Shown piece after piece: positions 32,180 to 42,666 of a stretch of 45,665 nucleotides of DNA. The stretch's first letter is position 1, and each line of letters starts with the position of its first letter. Made by a program: the position numbers and the translations under genes. The stretch is from Blastocladiella britannica (Eukaryota; Blastocladiomycota; Blastocladiomycetes; Blastocladiales; Blastocladiaceae), in NCBI GenBank assembly GCA_025349905.2, contig MU624588.1:1-45665 (forward strand), read 5' to 3'. The notes under the pieces are model-generated. The model made no database searches. It was not told where the DNA came from and saw nothing but the letters and a program-made list of their open reading frames with translations.

Positions 32180-33600
32180 TCACGACCCACCACCATCAAC
32201 TGCTGGGCTCCAGTCCCCAATCACGGCCGCGAGCCGACCAGGTTCGGCCGATGGGGGGTCAGCCGCCGACATGCTTGAGATGCTCCCACTTGCTGCCGCC
32301 GCTGTCGCTGCCGCTGCTCCTACTGCCGTCTTGGCTACTCCTGCCGATGCCCGACTGGCGCTGCGATGCACTGGCGATCGCATTGCAGTCCCGAACGCCT
32401 CCTTGGTGGGGCTCGACGGAGATGAACCCGCTGGCATGCCGATGGTGCGGAGCGTGAGCACGACCGGCGTGCGCACCATCTTGACTAGTTGCTTGGCACT
32501 CCAGGTCCGAGTTCGTTGCCGCTCCAGCGCCGCCATATCCACCATGACCCCATCCGAGAAAGGATCGCCGTCTTTGTCCGGCCCTCCTCGGCTGGCGTTG
32601 GAGAGCAAGTCGCTCATGTGGTCTTGAGCGGCAATGGTTTCCTCTTGTCCCCGTTCGCCATCAGGCGTCGCCGCCGAGGATCCTACTGCCTTGGGAAGCA
32701 GGGTTCGTGTGCTGGGTATAATGACCATGAAGAAGATCATGGCCTCAATGGCCGGGACAAACCGCTGAATCGTGAGCGTGTAAAGGACAGATCCGGTCGC
32801 AATCGGGTCCTTGCGACTCGCGGTGAGTTGCACCCACATCAAGACCCCGAGGTAAACCAGAGTGACAAAAAAGTTGAGGGCAAAGATCCGATAAATGTGG
32901 GACCTTTTACATTTTTTTGATTGGATCCATTCAGTTGGTAGGCGTCCAAGCCTTAAACAAAAAAAAAAAAAAAAAACTAAACGTACATAGGCACAGTTCG
33001 CGCATCGCGCGTCGCCAGGGTCGCATTCTTGGTCAACAGATCAAGGAATCCCTTGTCGGCAATCAAATTGATGAGCTGGATCCCGAGCATGGTCGCAAAA
33101 GACATGCCTCGCTCCACTTCAGCCCAGTAGACGTAGTATGCCATAGCGGCTGGATCTCCATTTGCTGCATAAAGAGATATTGTGGCGAGTCGCAACTTCG
33201 TTGTAACGCCCATGGATGCAAGGAGGGTCACCACCAGCAGCGCCATAGTAAGCATCACAATGCGATCGTGGTGTGGAGCGACAATCCGATATCGGCCCAG
33301 ACGGCACAGAGTCATGGATGCCAGCCCTATTCGGAGGCTAATGTCGCCGATCAGCGTGTGCCATGGCTGCCATGATCCAATCGGCGTTGGCGAAAAGTAT
33401 ATACTTGCAAAGCTAAGCTCCACGCCCGATGTGACAATAAAGGAGGCCATTGCAAGGAGGGCAGCGATCCAGAATCCAAGGTTGCGGGAACTTCGGACAG
33501 TGAAGGTTACGATCCTCCATGACGTTACGAGCAAGAGCGCGAGGGCAAGAATGTGAAGCGAAAACACGGTCAGCGGTGCTGGCACGAGATACGATGGCAT
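32180..33600 (-). CDS. Seven-helix membrane protein, paralogue B, two exons
   Basis: Exons 33600-32987 and 32903-32180 join in frame to 445 residues. The start MPSYLVPAPLTVF was preferred to a Met 26 codons upstream because helix 1 (LTVFSLHILALALLLVTSW) follows at once, as in A and C. Motifs: GDISLRIGLASMTLCRLGRY (helix 3), QLINLIADK (helix 5), IQRFVPAIEAMIFF with IPSTRTLL (helix 7). The single intron (32986-32904, 83 bp, GTACGT, long T tract) falls between helices 5 and 6 in phase 2, exactly as in A and C. The tail after helix 7 (about 180 residues) is Ser/Ala/Pro-rich with charged patches. It lies 164 bp upstream of the NOT1 start and 92 bp downstream of paralogue C, all on the same strand. 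Function unknown. Confidence 0.75.
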
Positions 33601-33692
33601 TTGGTTGGATTCGTCGTCTGTGGGGTTTCTACCTTTCACTTGTTTGGAATTGGAGTGGATGTAAATAAAACACCCCATTAAATATTTACATG

Positions 33693-34717
33693 CTATACGA
33701 TCACTGAATCCAACACGACAGGGACGCCTTCAATGCTCCCACTCAGATCTTTGACTGAACTTGGGGTCCAGCTTTGTGGAACCGTGGTCGTATTGCCGAT
33801 CGGTCTCGATTCGGTTCCTTGCTGCCGAGAAGCGCTGCGCACGCGCAGCAACCCCCGCGTTTTCGGAACCGTCACAAAGAAAAAGAGCCACGCCTCGGCC
33901 ATGGGGCAAAAGCGAACAAGCGTCACCGAGAGAGGCGTCGCGATGGATGTCGCTGACAACTCGACGTGGGATGTGATGTTGACCCAGATCACTGATATGA
34001 TCATGATCCCGTCCATGGCAAGGTTGGGCACAAACGACAGAGGGCCATTCTTGTTCCTACAATAAGGTGTTGAATCAGGTCATTCAAGACATCATGCGAA
34101 GGGAAATAAGAACAGTCATACATATTCGGACCGTATGATTGTCGCGCAGTGCTCCGTTGTACCGCGAGCCGGTGAGCAAATGCAGCGTCGGCCGCAAGAT
34201 TCAGACACTGGATCGTCAGCATGACAATCAGAGCGAGGGGTTCCTCGATTCGCAGGTCACGCAAATAGTCTCGCTCAGCGCCACTGTTGGACGGATCCTG
34301 CAAAAACAAGTAGCTGGAGAGTCGGAGCCGGATCGTGGCAATAAGGGAAGATGCCACCGCCAGCAGAACCGCGGCCATCACCAGATTCACAGTGCGTTTC
34401 CGCTGCTCCGGGCCGACAATCAGTCGATATCGATACAATCGGCACAGTGCCAGCGCAAGAAACCCGATTCGGGCGGCAATATCTCCCACCAGACTGCAAG
34501 CAACTGTCCATTGGACTGGATCATTGAAAAACACGGCGGCAAATGCGATTTCCGTTGCAGCGGCAGTAAGGAGACAGACGAGCGCGACAATGCCCATGAT
34601 CCAGAATGCCACGAGACGCGTATTTCGGAGCAAATTCGGCACGACCTTGGTGCCAACGTGGAGGAGTAGCCCGATCCCCGTGCCGTGCAACGCGAATATA
34701 AAAGTTTTGATGTCCAT
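33693..34717 (-). CDS. Seven-helix membrane protein, paralogue C, two exons
   Basis: Exons 34717-34122 and 34056-33693 join in frame to 319 residues, the shortest of the three because its tail is only about 60 residues. Motifs: GDIAARIGFLALALCRLYRY (helix 3), QCLNLAADA (helix 5), VRFCPMAEAWLFFF with VPKTRGLL (helix 7). The only intron (34121-34057, 65 bp, GTATGA donor) is at the same place and phase as in A and B. The start at 34717 is supported because helix 1 (FIFALHGTGIGLLLHVG) begins five residues later. The frame stays open upstream, but only with low-complexity, non-membrane sequence. The ATG is 39 bp from the divergent start of the next gene. No lysine suited to a retinal link is seen in helix 7, which argues against a rhodopsin. 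Confidence 0.75.
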
Positions 34718-34756
34718 TTTTCCTTTTTGACTTGCAAATTTCAATGAGAAATCGAA
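34718..34756. promoter_or_regulatory. Ultra-short divergent intergenic region
   Basis: Only 39 bp separate the ATG of seven-helix paralogue C (minus) from that of the unknown four-exon gene (plus). The sequence is A/T-rich with a TTTTTCCTTTTT-like stretch and no clear TATA box. Transcription of at least one gene must start inside the other, or one of the assigned start codons is too far upstream. Confidence 0.6.
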
Positions 34757-36497
34757 ATGGCGCCCATGCTCGACCTGGACGTGGCCACCGCCGCCATTCG
34801 CGGCAAGTGGGCAATCCCGCGCGCACCCGTGGCACCCATCACCGATATCCAAGTGGCCATGAAGTTGCAGTTCTCGCTCCTCGACGCTGGTCTGGACTAT
34901 GTTTCCGCGCTCCCCACCCGCGTCGAAAAGTGTGCGGGCTTTGTGAGCTTTCGTCCGCAGCTCATGGCCACATATCAGGCCATTAGAGCGTCCACTTGGG
35001 ACGCGAGAGAGCAGGAAGCGGCACTGGCGGTCCTTGCGCACGCTGCCCAGCGGGCCGTGGACCTATTGATCGACATTGTCGTGCAAACCGCCAACGAGCA
35101 GCCATTTTTCACCGAGGCACCTCACATGGTCTTTGGTGCGGTTTTTTTCTTTGTGCTGGTCGTCCATGGTCACTGATACTACCATTGGATAGATGTGAAG
35201 GACCAGCCCACAGGGATCAAGGACGTCTTGAGCGTGTCTCGGCTATGCTGCGTCCACCCGTACCTGGACCAACAGCAGGCCGTGCGGTATCTCACGCCCG
35301 TGATTGGCTGGCTCGACCAGATCGGAATCCATCCTCAAACAGCGAAAATCGAGCTACCCATTGAGCGGGGCCAGGAGCGCGGAGTGTACGCGGGTGCTTG
35401 GTTTCCATACCTGGCGTCAGTATGTGCCATTGCGACGATCGTGCATGGTGCAGGACAGACAATGCAGCTGGAAGATGTGCCGCCGCTTCAACTGTACTGT
35501 CGAATGGCACCGGAGGAGTACTCGTTTAGCTCGTTGTTCAAGGATGGTACTACGGTGGCCGATATGCAGGTTGATTCCTACGACCAGCTTTCGACTATGC
35601 TCGGGCATGCATACTTTGTGGACGCGCAGTCACTGTGCCAGCAGTTCCGCGACTCCCGGGTCGTGTTTTTGAACCAGCCGTCGCTCCGTGGCATGATTTC
35701 GTTGCTGGCATGGTACATGCGCAAGAAGCATCAAGGGTCGCAACCCACGAGCATGTTGATCCAGTGGGACGCCGACAATATCGATGTGCGTACCTATGCT
35801 TTATCCTTTTTCCAATTCACTTGTGTTGATTGAACGTTTCTCCCAGGGCACCGACAAAGTCATCAACGACCTGAGCTACCCGTGGTTCGAGTTGCACTTG
35901 CACGGCCTCGCCTCGTCGCGCAAAGAAGTACGGGCCCATTTCAACAAACTTTCCGGAATCGCACGAACTCACTATCAGGTCATGTTGTAGTGGCTTAGAC
36001 GCAACCACCTCAACGGCCGACACACCATGTTCCACACGTGCCCCCGTGCGGTCCCCGAGTCCGCCGACTACGAGGCGCTCTATGCGCTGGTGATCAACTA
36101 CCACATCTTCAAAGAACGCCCCCTGCTTTTGGTATCGCACGACCGGTCGTTCTTTGTGATGGCAGCCTCGTTCCAGGAGGAGCTCGGACAGACGGGGATC
36201 CGAACCCGCGCGGGCGACACCACGTGGTCGGTACTGGCTTCAGTGCTGAAGCACATTGACTTGAACACGGCTGCGCTGCACTTGGGCGTTGATCGCGAAG
36301 TCCTGGAGGCTCCCGTGCGAGGCGGTCCCCCACATGATGGTTGGGCGTACAATGTGCGGTACCCAGAGGAGCTCGCGGTGTGGTTGCCGTGGATCACCGC
36401 GTGCGCGACGCGCGGCGACCAGGAGACGATGCGCCAGTGGAGAGGCGTGCGTGGGCCGCCGCTCCGGATGCGCATGGGCATTGATGTGGACATTTGA
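34757..36497 (+). CDS. Uncharacterised protein, four exons
   Basis: Exons 34757-35135, 35193-35785, 35847-35927 and 35991-36497 join in frame to 519 residues, with introns of 57, 61 and 63 bp. The third intron has two AG acceptors; the TTGTAG at 35990 opens the frame into the last exon, while the earlier CAG at 35978 would stop after three codons. The protein is compact, with few low-complexity runs, balanced composition and many aromatic residues (GWLDQIGIHPQTAKIELP, then YAGAWFPYLASVCAIATIVH, then LSYPWFELHLHGLASSRKEW). One moderately hydrophobic stretch (PYLASVCAIATIVHGAG) is too polar for a sure membrane helix. I do not recognise a family, catalytic motif or repeat. It looks like a globular soluble protein. 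The stop codon TGA abuts an ATG (36498) of the next frame. Confidence 0.7.
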
Positions 36498-36545
36498 ATG
36501 CACAAGCTTCTCTTTGCCTGCTGCCAAACCAAAATATATATATAT

Positions 36546-37534
36546 ATGAGCGACGCACCCGCCACCCCACAAGTGGTGCCAGCATCGCCCCCTGCGGTGG
36601 TCCCAGAGCTGCTGAGCTCGTTGTCCCTGCAGCCAACTACTACGACTCCTGGAACTACCAAAGACGAAGACGATGAATATGATGACGACGACGAGTATGG
36701 CTCGGACGACGATGGCGAGACCGAGACCGTCACGTTCGGCACGCCTCTTGCGCCACCACCACCACCACCACCGCCTGTCGTGCATGTAGCGTCTGCTGCG
36801 CCAGTGGCACTTCGGCCTCCCGGGTCGGCTTCGTCCCACAAAAACGCCGCCGTTTCGTTTGCAAAGCCACTGGCACCGGCGTCCGTGTCGGCTACTGCTC
36901 CTGCCGCACTTCCGGTGCGATTGTCGGCACGGCCGCCGCGTACTCAAGGTTATTCTTCTCATTTTCTCATTTTTGGATCCATTTGCTCACGACAACAACG
37001 AAAAAATGGAATAGACCGATCGCTGCTGTCGCCCATTTTCCCCACCGTGAGCAGCGCACAGCGAGTGTCGGTGGCCGGATCCGCGGCGCGAAGGAAGGTT
37101 GCGCTTGAGCCGGGCCACTCGCCACTGGACTGGGCGAGGCTCAAGTCATCGGGATCCGATCTCAAGGTATTCATTTTCCGTGTTCATGGGCACATGGATC
37201 AACTTAATAGCATCATATATTAGGGCACAACTGGGCGGATGCGATTGACGCTGGAAGAAGTGGCCAAACACAAGTCACAGGAGGATGCGTGGACTGTCCT
37301 GCACGGCAAAGTCTACAACATGTCTCCGTATATGAACTTCCACCCAGGAGGGATCAAGCAGCTGATGAAGGGGGCTGGAAAGGATTCGACCCAGCTCTTT
37401 AGTGCGTTCACTTGTCATTACATTTCGTCGTTTCCCTCCTTTGACCCATGTATGATACATTAGTGGCGATCCACGCCTGGGTTAATGCCGAGTACATGCT
37501 TGACGCATGCTACATTGGCGACCTGGAGCGTTAA
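36546..37534 (+). CDS. Cytochrome b5-domain protein (Irc21/CYB5R4-N-like), four exons
   Basis: Exons 36546-36948, 37015-37166, 37224-37401 and 37464-37534 join in frame to 267 residues (introns 66, 57 and 62 bp). The first 180 residues are disordered: acidic DDEYDDDDEYGSDDDGE, a poly-Pro run, then Ala/Pro/Ser-rich. The C-terminal 85 residues are a cytochrome b5 fold with heme-ligand motif MNFHPGG; the second ligand is expected near AIHAWVNAEYML. The lead-in PGHSPLDWARLK is the signature of the Irc21 and CYB5R4 b5 subfamily, which are soluble. No reductase domain follows, so it depends on a separate flavoprotein. An upstream in-frame ATG (36498), overlapping the previous gene's stop, would add 16 residues across an (AT)n tract; I prefer 36546. 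It converges on IFT122 with 40 bp between stops. Confidence 0.85.
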
Positions 37535-37574
37535 TTGCGAATATAAACCCTGTATTTCATTTCCTCTACTCAAG

Positions 37575-40500
37575 TCACCTTACTCCCGCCGTCGCTGTCG
37601 TCCGCCCAGTTCGTCCGATCTTGCTGGACTCCGCGTCCATATCCATCGCCGTCACGCCCAGCGCGTCGTGGCGACACAGCGGGCACCCACTATTTACCAA
37701 ACACAGGTACTCGTACTCGTCGGCCAAGTACATGCGAGCGCATCCAGGACACGACGCCAGCGTCTCGTCCGCCAGCAGTCGGTAAAACAGTCGCGACGGC
37801 AGTGCCTGAGGTTGTTTTACTCCTCCTTTCCCAGCTGATCCGTCGGCCGTTGCTGATGCTGGTGAAGAAGAAGATCCCAGCGGCGCCATCGTGACCAAAT
37901 GCAGCTGCGTGGGTGCCAGCGCCGACATGAGCCGCTTAGGAACCCGCACCGCGCCCTCACCCCGAGTCGCGGCCGCCGGGTCGTGCGTGAGCAAGTCGTG
38001 GATCGGGTCGTGGTCCGGGTCATCCGCTGGCGACTGCTTTGGGTGATGTCCGGAAGAGGCAGCAAGAATGGCGAGCTCGGGTGGGACCACCGACCCCACG
38101 CCTGTGTTGCTACCGTCAGACTCGTCATCCGCGACCACCACCAGCTCGACCACGGGAATAGGCGCAAACGAATGGAACGCATGTACGATCGGCGCGCGGC
38201 ACGCGACGCACCGCAAGTCCGATGGAAGTAACGGCTGCGGCGCCGCGCACTGGTAACACACGGTGGCTAGGTCTTCTTCGGCCGGGGATAGTGGAATGCG
38301 CGCGAGTCGGTCCATGAGGCTTCCACCTGATCCTGCCGTTGCTGTTGCTGTCGCAGAAGATTTGGCAGGAGACCGCGTTGCCGCCGCCGATACGGGTGGC
38401 AATGCCGCCAGTGCCGCCTGACACTCGGCCATAGCCATCAACCGCGCGTTATCCACCGCCGCAGCCCACGCAGGCGGCGCGCGGTGCTCGGCGGCCATCC
38501 TTGCCGCCTCAATGCACAGTCGCGGCGCCCCACACTCGTGCGCGAGCCGGGCCAGCGCCACGTACGGCACCGCTCTCGATAGACCCAGAGACCACGGCGC
38601 CGCGGACGCCAGTGTCGGCGCAGCCGCCGCTTCTGACGCGTGCGCGGCCAAGTACCGCGCGATTCCGAGCAGAGCGTGCGGGGCCAGCGGCGTAAACGGA
38701 TCGCTTAAGTAAGCGTACACGTGGTGGTAAGCGTACAGCACGTTGGCCGATGTCTGGCACGTCGCGGCAACCGACAGATGGTGTGCGGCGTCCGATTCGG
38801 GCGGCGGAGGTTGCACGATCGCCAGGGCCGATGCGGCTGCAAACGCTGACTCGATTGCTGCAGATGACGTAGAAGGGCGAGGTGGACGTAACCGGTCCGC
38901 GGCTGCCTGCTGGTGGGCGGCACCCAGCCGGAAACTGGCGCGTGCCGCTTCGAGATAACACCCTTGGGCAATGGCATTGTCGCGCACCTGGCGAAGCAGC
39001 TGCATGGCCACGTCGAGCCGTCCAGCCCGGGCAAACCCCGCCAAAGCCCCGGAAAAATTGTCTTGCAGCAGCAAGTAGTGCGCGTACGGTAACTCCACCA
39101 GCGGCTCGAGCTTGTGCTCGCGCGCGACCGCGAATGCGCGCGAGAAATCTTCGGCGGCCACGTGCAACGCTAGCAAGCCCTTCCAGTCGGTCAGCCGCGT
39201 GAGCACCGCCGCCAAATGTTCCTGGCGGTCCCTGGCGCGGAAGAATGCCGCGCACGCGTGCAACGTGGGGCCGTCCATCTTGTCCCCGACGCTCTGCAGC
39301 ACCACCGCCAGCCGTTCAATGCACCCGGCCTGAATCAGCAGTTTCACCGCCTGCGCAATGTCCCCGACTTGCAGGTACGTTTCGGCCGCCGACTCGGGAT
39401 CGTTCCGCGTCGACAGCGACGCGGCTTTGGCCTTGAGCACTTGGTCTTCGGGGAGGCCGTGTGCGCGCGCGCACCGGAGCGCGTACTCGAACAAGCCCAA
39501 GTCAACGTACATGGACACGGCGCGGGAGGGGGCGCCGCGCGCAGCGTACAGTTCGGCGGCCACATCGAATTTGCCGCGGTACGCCAACGCATCGGCGCGG
39601 GCCAAGTCGCGGCGGGTCGCGGTCGCGGCCGAAGTACTGGATATGCCCCCCGTACCGCTACCGCCGCCGGTTCCATCGGACCCGAGCTGCGCCGCCAGCA
39701 CCGCCACGTGCGCGAGCGCCGCGTAGTCGCCGATTTTCGCGTAGCACACACGCGCCAAGTCCAACTCCAGATCTTCCATGGCCGCATCGCCCAGGGCCTT
39801 CCAGTCGCGGTCGGTGGACGCGCCCAAGTGCGAGACCGCGAGGGCGTTGGCCCAATCCCGCCGGTCCATGTACTGGTACAAGCACGATGCCAGCGGGACC
39901 GCCGAAACACGCATCGAGTAGTGCGCGAGCGAGTACACGTACGCGCCCATGAACCCGACCACGAACCCCGAGTGCGGCATCGTCAGCGCCGGGTACGTGC
40001 CTGCTTTCACCATCAGCATGGTGCGCGACGAGATGCACACTAGGTCGTCGTGGTCCGTGTTCCAGGCCACTGAGGTCGCGCCGGGTTCCTGGTACAGCAG
40101 CTCGGCGCGCATGCCTGCCCCAACCACTGCGGTGGCGGCATTGTCGTCGGCATTCCCATCGCGGTGACGCGCCGTGTCAGGGCCAGCTGCCCCCACCATA
40201 CCGCCAATCGCCGTCCCCAGAGTCGGCGCCGCGGACTTGGCTCCTCCATTACCACTGCCAGTCACGGCCGAGATCCCAATCGCGTACACGGCGCACGTCT
40301 CCGAGTCATCCACGATCGCCAGCCGCGTGCGCGCCCGGTTCATATCCGCACACCGAATAGCCGCGGCGCGTCGAACCAGGGGGACGGGAAAGGCGTGGTC
40401 GAGAAACACCAGCAAGTTCCATCCGTCACGGAGACTGACCAGCACTGCCTCGCGGCCCTCGGGCCCGCCCAGCACTTTGATGTACCGCACCAGCGCGTCA

Positions 40501-42452
40501 AACGTCCACGAGCGCGCCTTGACACCCGCGAAATCGTACAAGTTGAGCGTGTTTTCCATACACACCAGGACATGGTGCGATGTGAGGACCAAGAGATTGG
40601 CTTCCATGGTCAAGTTGAGCTTGTGCTTGACGCGGTACTCGAGTCCCGGTGGTGGCGACGGGCTTGTCGCCGAGTACTTGTTGTTGTTGTTGTTGCCGAC
40701 ACCGCCCACTCCGCTGCCAGTGAGCATGCCCACCAGCATTCCGACCAGCTCGTCTCCACCATCCCCGCCACTTTTACCACCGTACTTGACGCGCTCATGA
40801 ATGACGATGCGCGACGGTAACTGCACCGCCAGCAAGTCGTGGTACACGGCGACCTTGCGCACGTGGTCGCGGCAGGCGATGCGGCAGCTGATGGGCTCGC
40901 ATCCGCCGGTCATTGCCGCCGCCATTTGAGTATTGTTCCCCACCCCACTCGGCGACCGTCGCGGCGACTTTGAGGGGGACATGTCCGACGAAGTGGCGGT
41001 GACAAAGTGCTGGACCACCACGTCCGTCAAGCCGGCGCGGTACGCGTACTGGCGGCCATGCAGCGCATGCACTGTTGGGAACTGCACTTGCACGACCGCA
41101 ATGGTCCCTTGGTCCGTGCAGTACGCGAGGTGGGGCGACGCCGGCGCCATGGCCATGGCCCAGATCCATACGGGAAGCGGCGGCAAGGATGGAGCCGCGG
41201 ACGCTGCGGTCGGTTCGGCCACGGGTGCGCCGCCGCTGTTCTCGCCTGTAACAATGGTGCCAAAGTCAATGAGCGGAGGCGAAATGCGCACCAGCTGCCG
41301 ACTCGCTGTTGCCGCGGAGTTCTTTGTTGCTGCCACTGAACTACCCGACGACGAAGAACTGTCGGCGGTACTGGCAACCGCCCACAGCGCAATGGTCCCC
41401 GTCGATCCGGCTACCAGCGCGTACTCGCCATGATGGAAGAACGCCACGGCTATCGGGTCCCCGTCCGATCCGTACGTGGACCCGGGAGCAGCGGCCGTTG
41501 ACCGGGCACGGCCCACGACCGATCCGTTGGCGCGGTACAGCGCCAACGACTGGTTCCAGTCCGAGACCAGCAGCAGCTCGGACGGCACGCCGTCTTCATC
41601 ATCGCCATCACCGTGACTGCTGGAATCAAGGTGCTTGGTAGCGCGTCCTCCATTCGTTGGTGCGTGAGAGGTGCGCGTTCCGGATGCTGCCGTTGGCGAA
41701 GAAGTGCGGGCGGCAGCAGTACCAGCAGAAGGACCCAACCGTAAGTTAGCGAGCGCAGCTGGGTTCCATTGCAACGCCCAGATCGGCGCGGTCCCGCGGT
41801 CAATGGTGACTTGCTCTTCGCCCAGCTTGTTGCGTATCAGGACTTGGCCATTGTACAGTCCCAGGGCAAGGTGTTGGCCGTCGGAGGACCACGAGCAGCT
41901 GGTGACTTTGGATGGGACCTTCATTACCAAATGTCAGTGCATATGCCCACTCAATAGAAAAAAAAAAAGGGATATAAGGACCTTGAACTTCGATACCGCC
42001 TTGGTCTCTGGGTTCCACAGCCCAAACTCGGCCGTGCATCCCGAGCACAGCACGCCCGAGACGGCACTAAAGGCCAGACACAGCACCGAATCTGCGTGCG
42101 TGTACTTGACTGCTGCCGTCAGTGAAGCAGCAGCACCCGCACCCGCACCAGTTGTCATGGTTGTGGCATCCGGCCTGGAGACATTCCAAATGATCACCGT
42201 CTTGTCCTTCCCCGCCGACGCAGCCAGAGATCCAAGAGCATTGGCCGCCACCGCATACACCGCGTCCTTGTGTGCGCGCAATGTGGTCGCAAGCGATCCG
42301 GTGGTGGTAGCTTGGTGGTATACGAGGACGGTCGAGTGGCAGGCGACCAGCAGGTGGTCTCCGGCTGGCGGTAACCATGCGACCGCGCGGCATTGCTGTG
42401 GGGTGAGATCGCGGTCCAGAAGTCGGTCTGCCCAGACGTCAATAGCGCGCAT
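37575..42452 (-). CDS. IFT122: Intraflagellar transport protein IFT122 (IFT-A), two exons
   Basis: Exons 42452-41982 and 41918-37575 join in frame to 1,604 residues; the 63-bp intron has an unusual GTCCTT donor. The N terminus MRAIDVWADR, then HKDAVYAVAANALGSLAASA, then VIIWNVSR, KYTHADSVLCLAFS and TAEFGLWNPETKAVSKFK match IFT122 WD40 blades closely. The second exon continues ALGLYNGQVLIRNKLGEEQV. Two N-terminal WD40 propellers are followed by TPR-like repeats (YADRGLFEY-type helices from about 800 on). The C terminus has a zinc-ribbon-like CYQCAAPQ ... CVACRAPI and the family's terminal CPGC ... CPLCRHDA. Role: retrograde transport and cargo entry in cilia and flagella as part of IFT-A. It is several hundred residues longer than animal IFT122 because of Ser/Ala/Gly/Asn-rich insertions in both propellers and the C terminus. 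It proves a ciliated life stage. Confidence 0.95.
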
Positions 42453-42666
42453 TATTATTATTTTTTGATTTGGTTGACTGATGTGAAATTCGAAGGCAAT
42501 GGGAATGGTGGCGATGGGAAATCACACAAGCTCTCTTCCACGATTTTTAACGTATACTATACTCGTACCTCGTGCTCGCCGATCGAGATACTGCCGTATC
42601 AAAGCTGCTTTTTTGGCGGTCGTGTCTATTTTATCCAACCAACCAAGTTCATTAAATCATAAAAGA
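42453..42666. promoter_or_regulatory. Divergent promoter region, IFT122 / TLG2
   Basis: 214 bp between two divergent start codons. An A/T-rich segment ((ATT)n then T run) lies just before the IFT122 ATG, and ACGTATACTATACTCG lies near 42550. No X-box (RFX site) typical of ciliary genes was evident, but an imperfect one could be missed by eye. Confidence 0.5.

Noticed and set aside
32180..34717. B and C as one fused 14-helix gene
   Set aside because: C has its own stop after helix 7 and B has its own start before helix 1, with no splice signals that would join them.
23387..34717. Seven-helix family as microbial rhodopsins
   Set aside because: No lysine in a DxxxK-like helix-7 context and no retinal-pocket residues; the helix-7 motif is RFxPxxE instead.
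33693..35041. Longer N terminus for seven-helix gene C running to 35041
   Set aside because: It overlaps exon 1 of the plus-strand gene and adds non-membrane sequence; B and A start right before helix 1.
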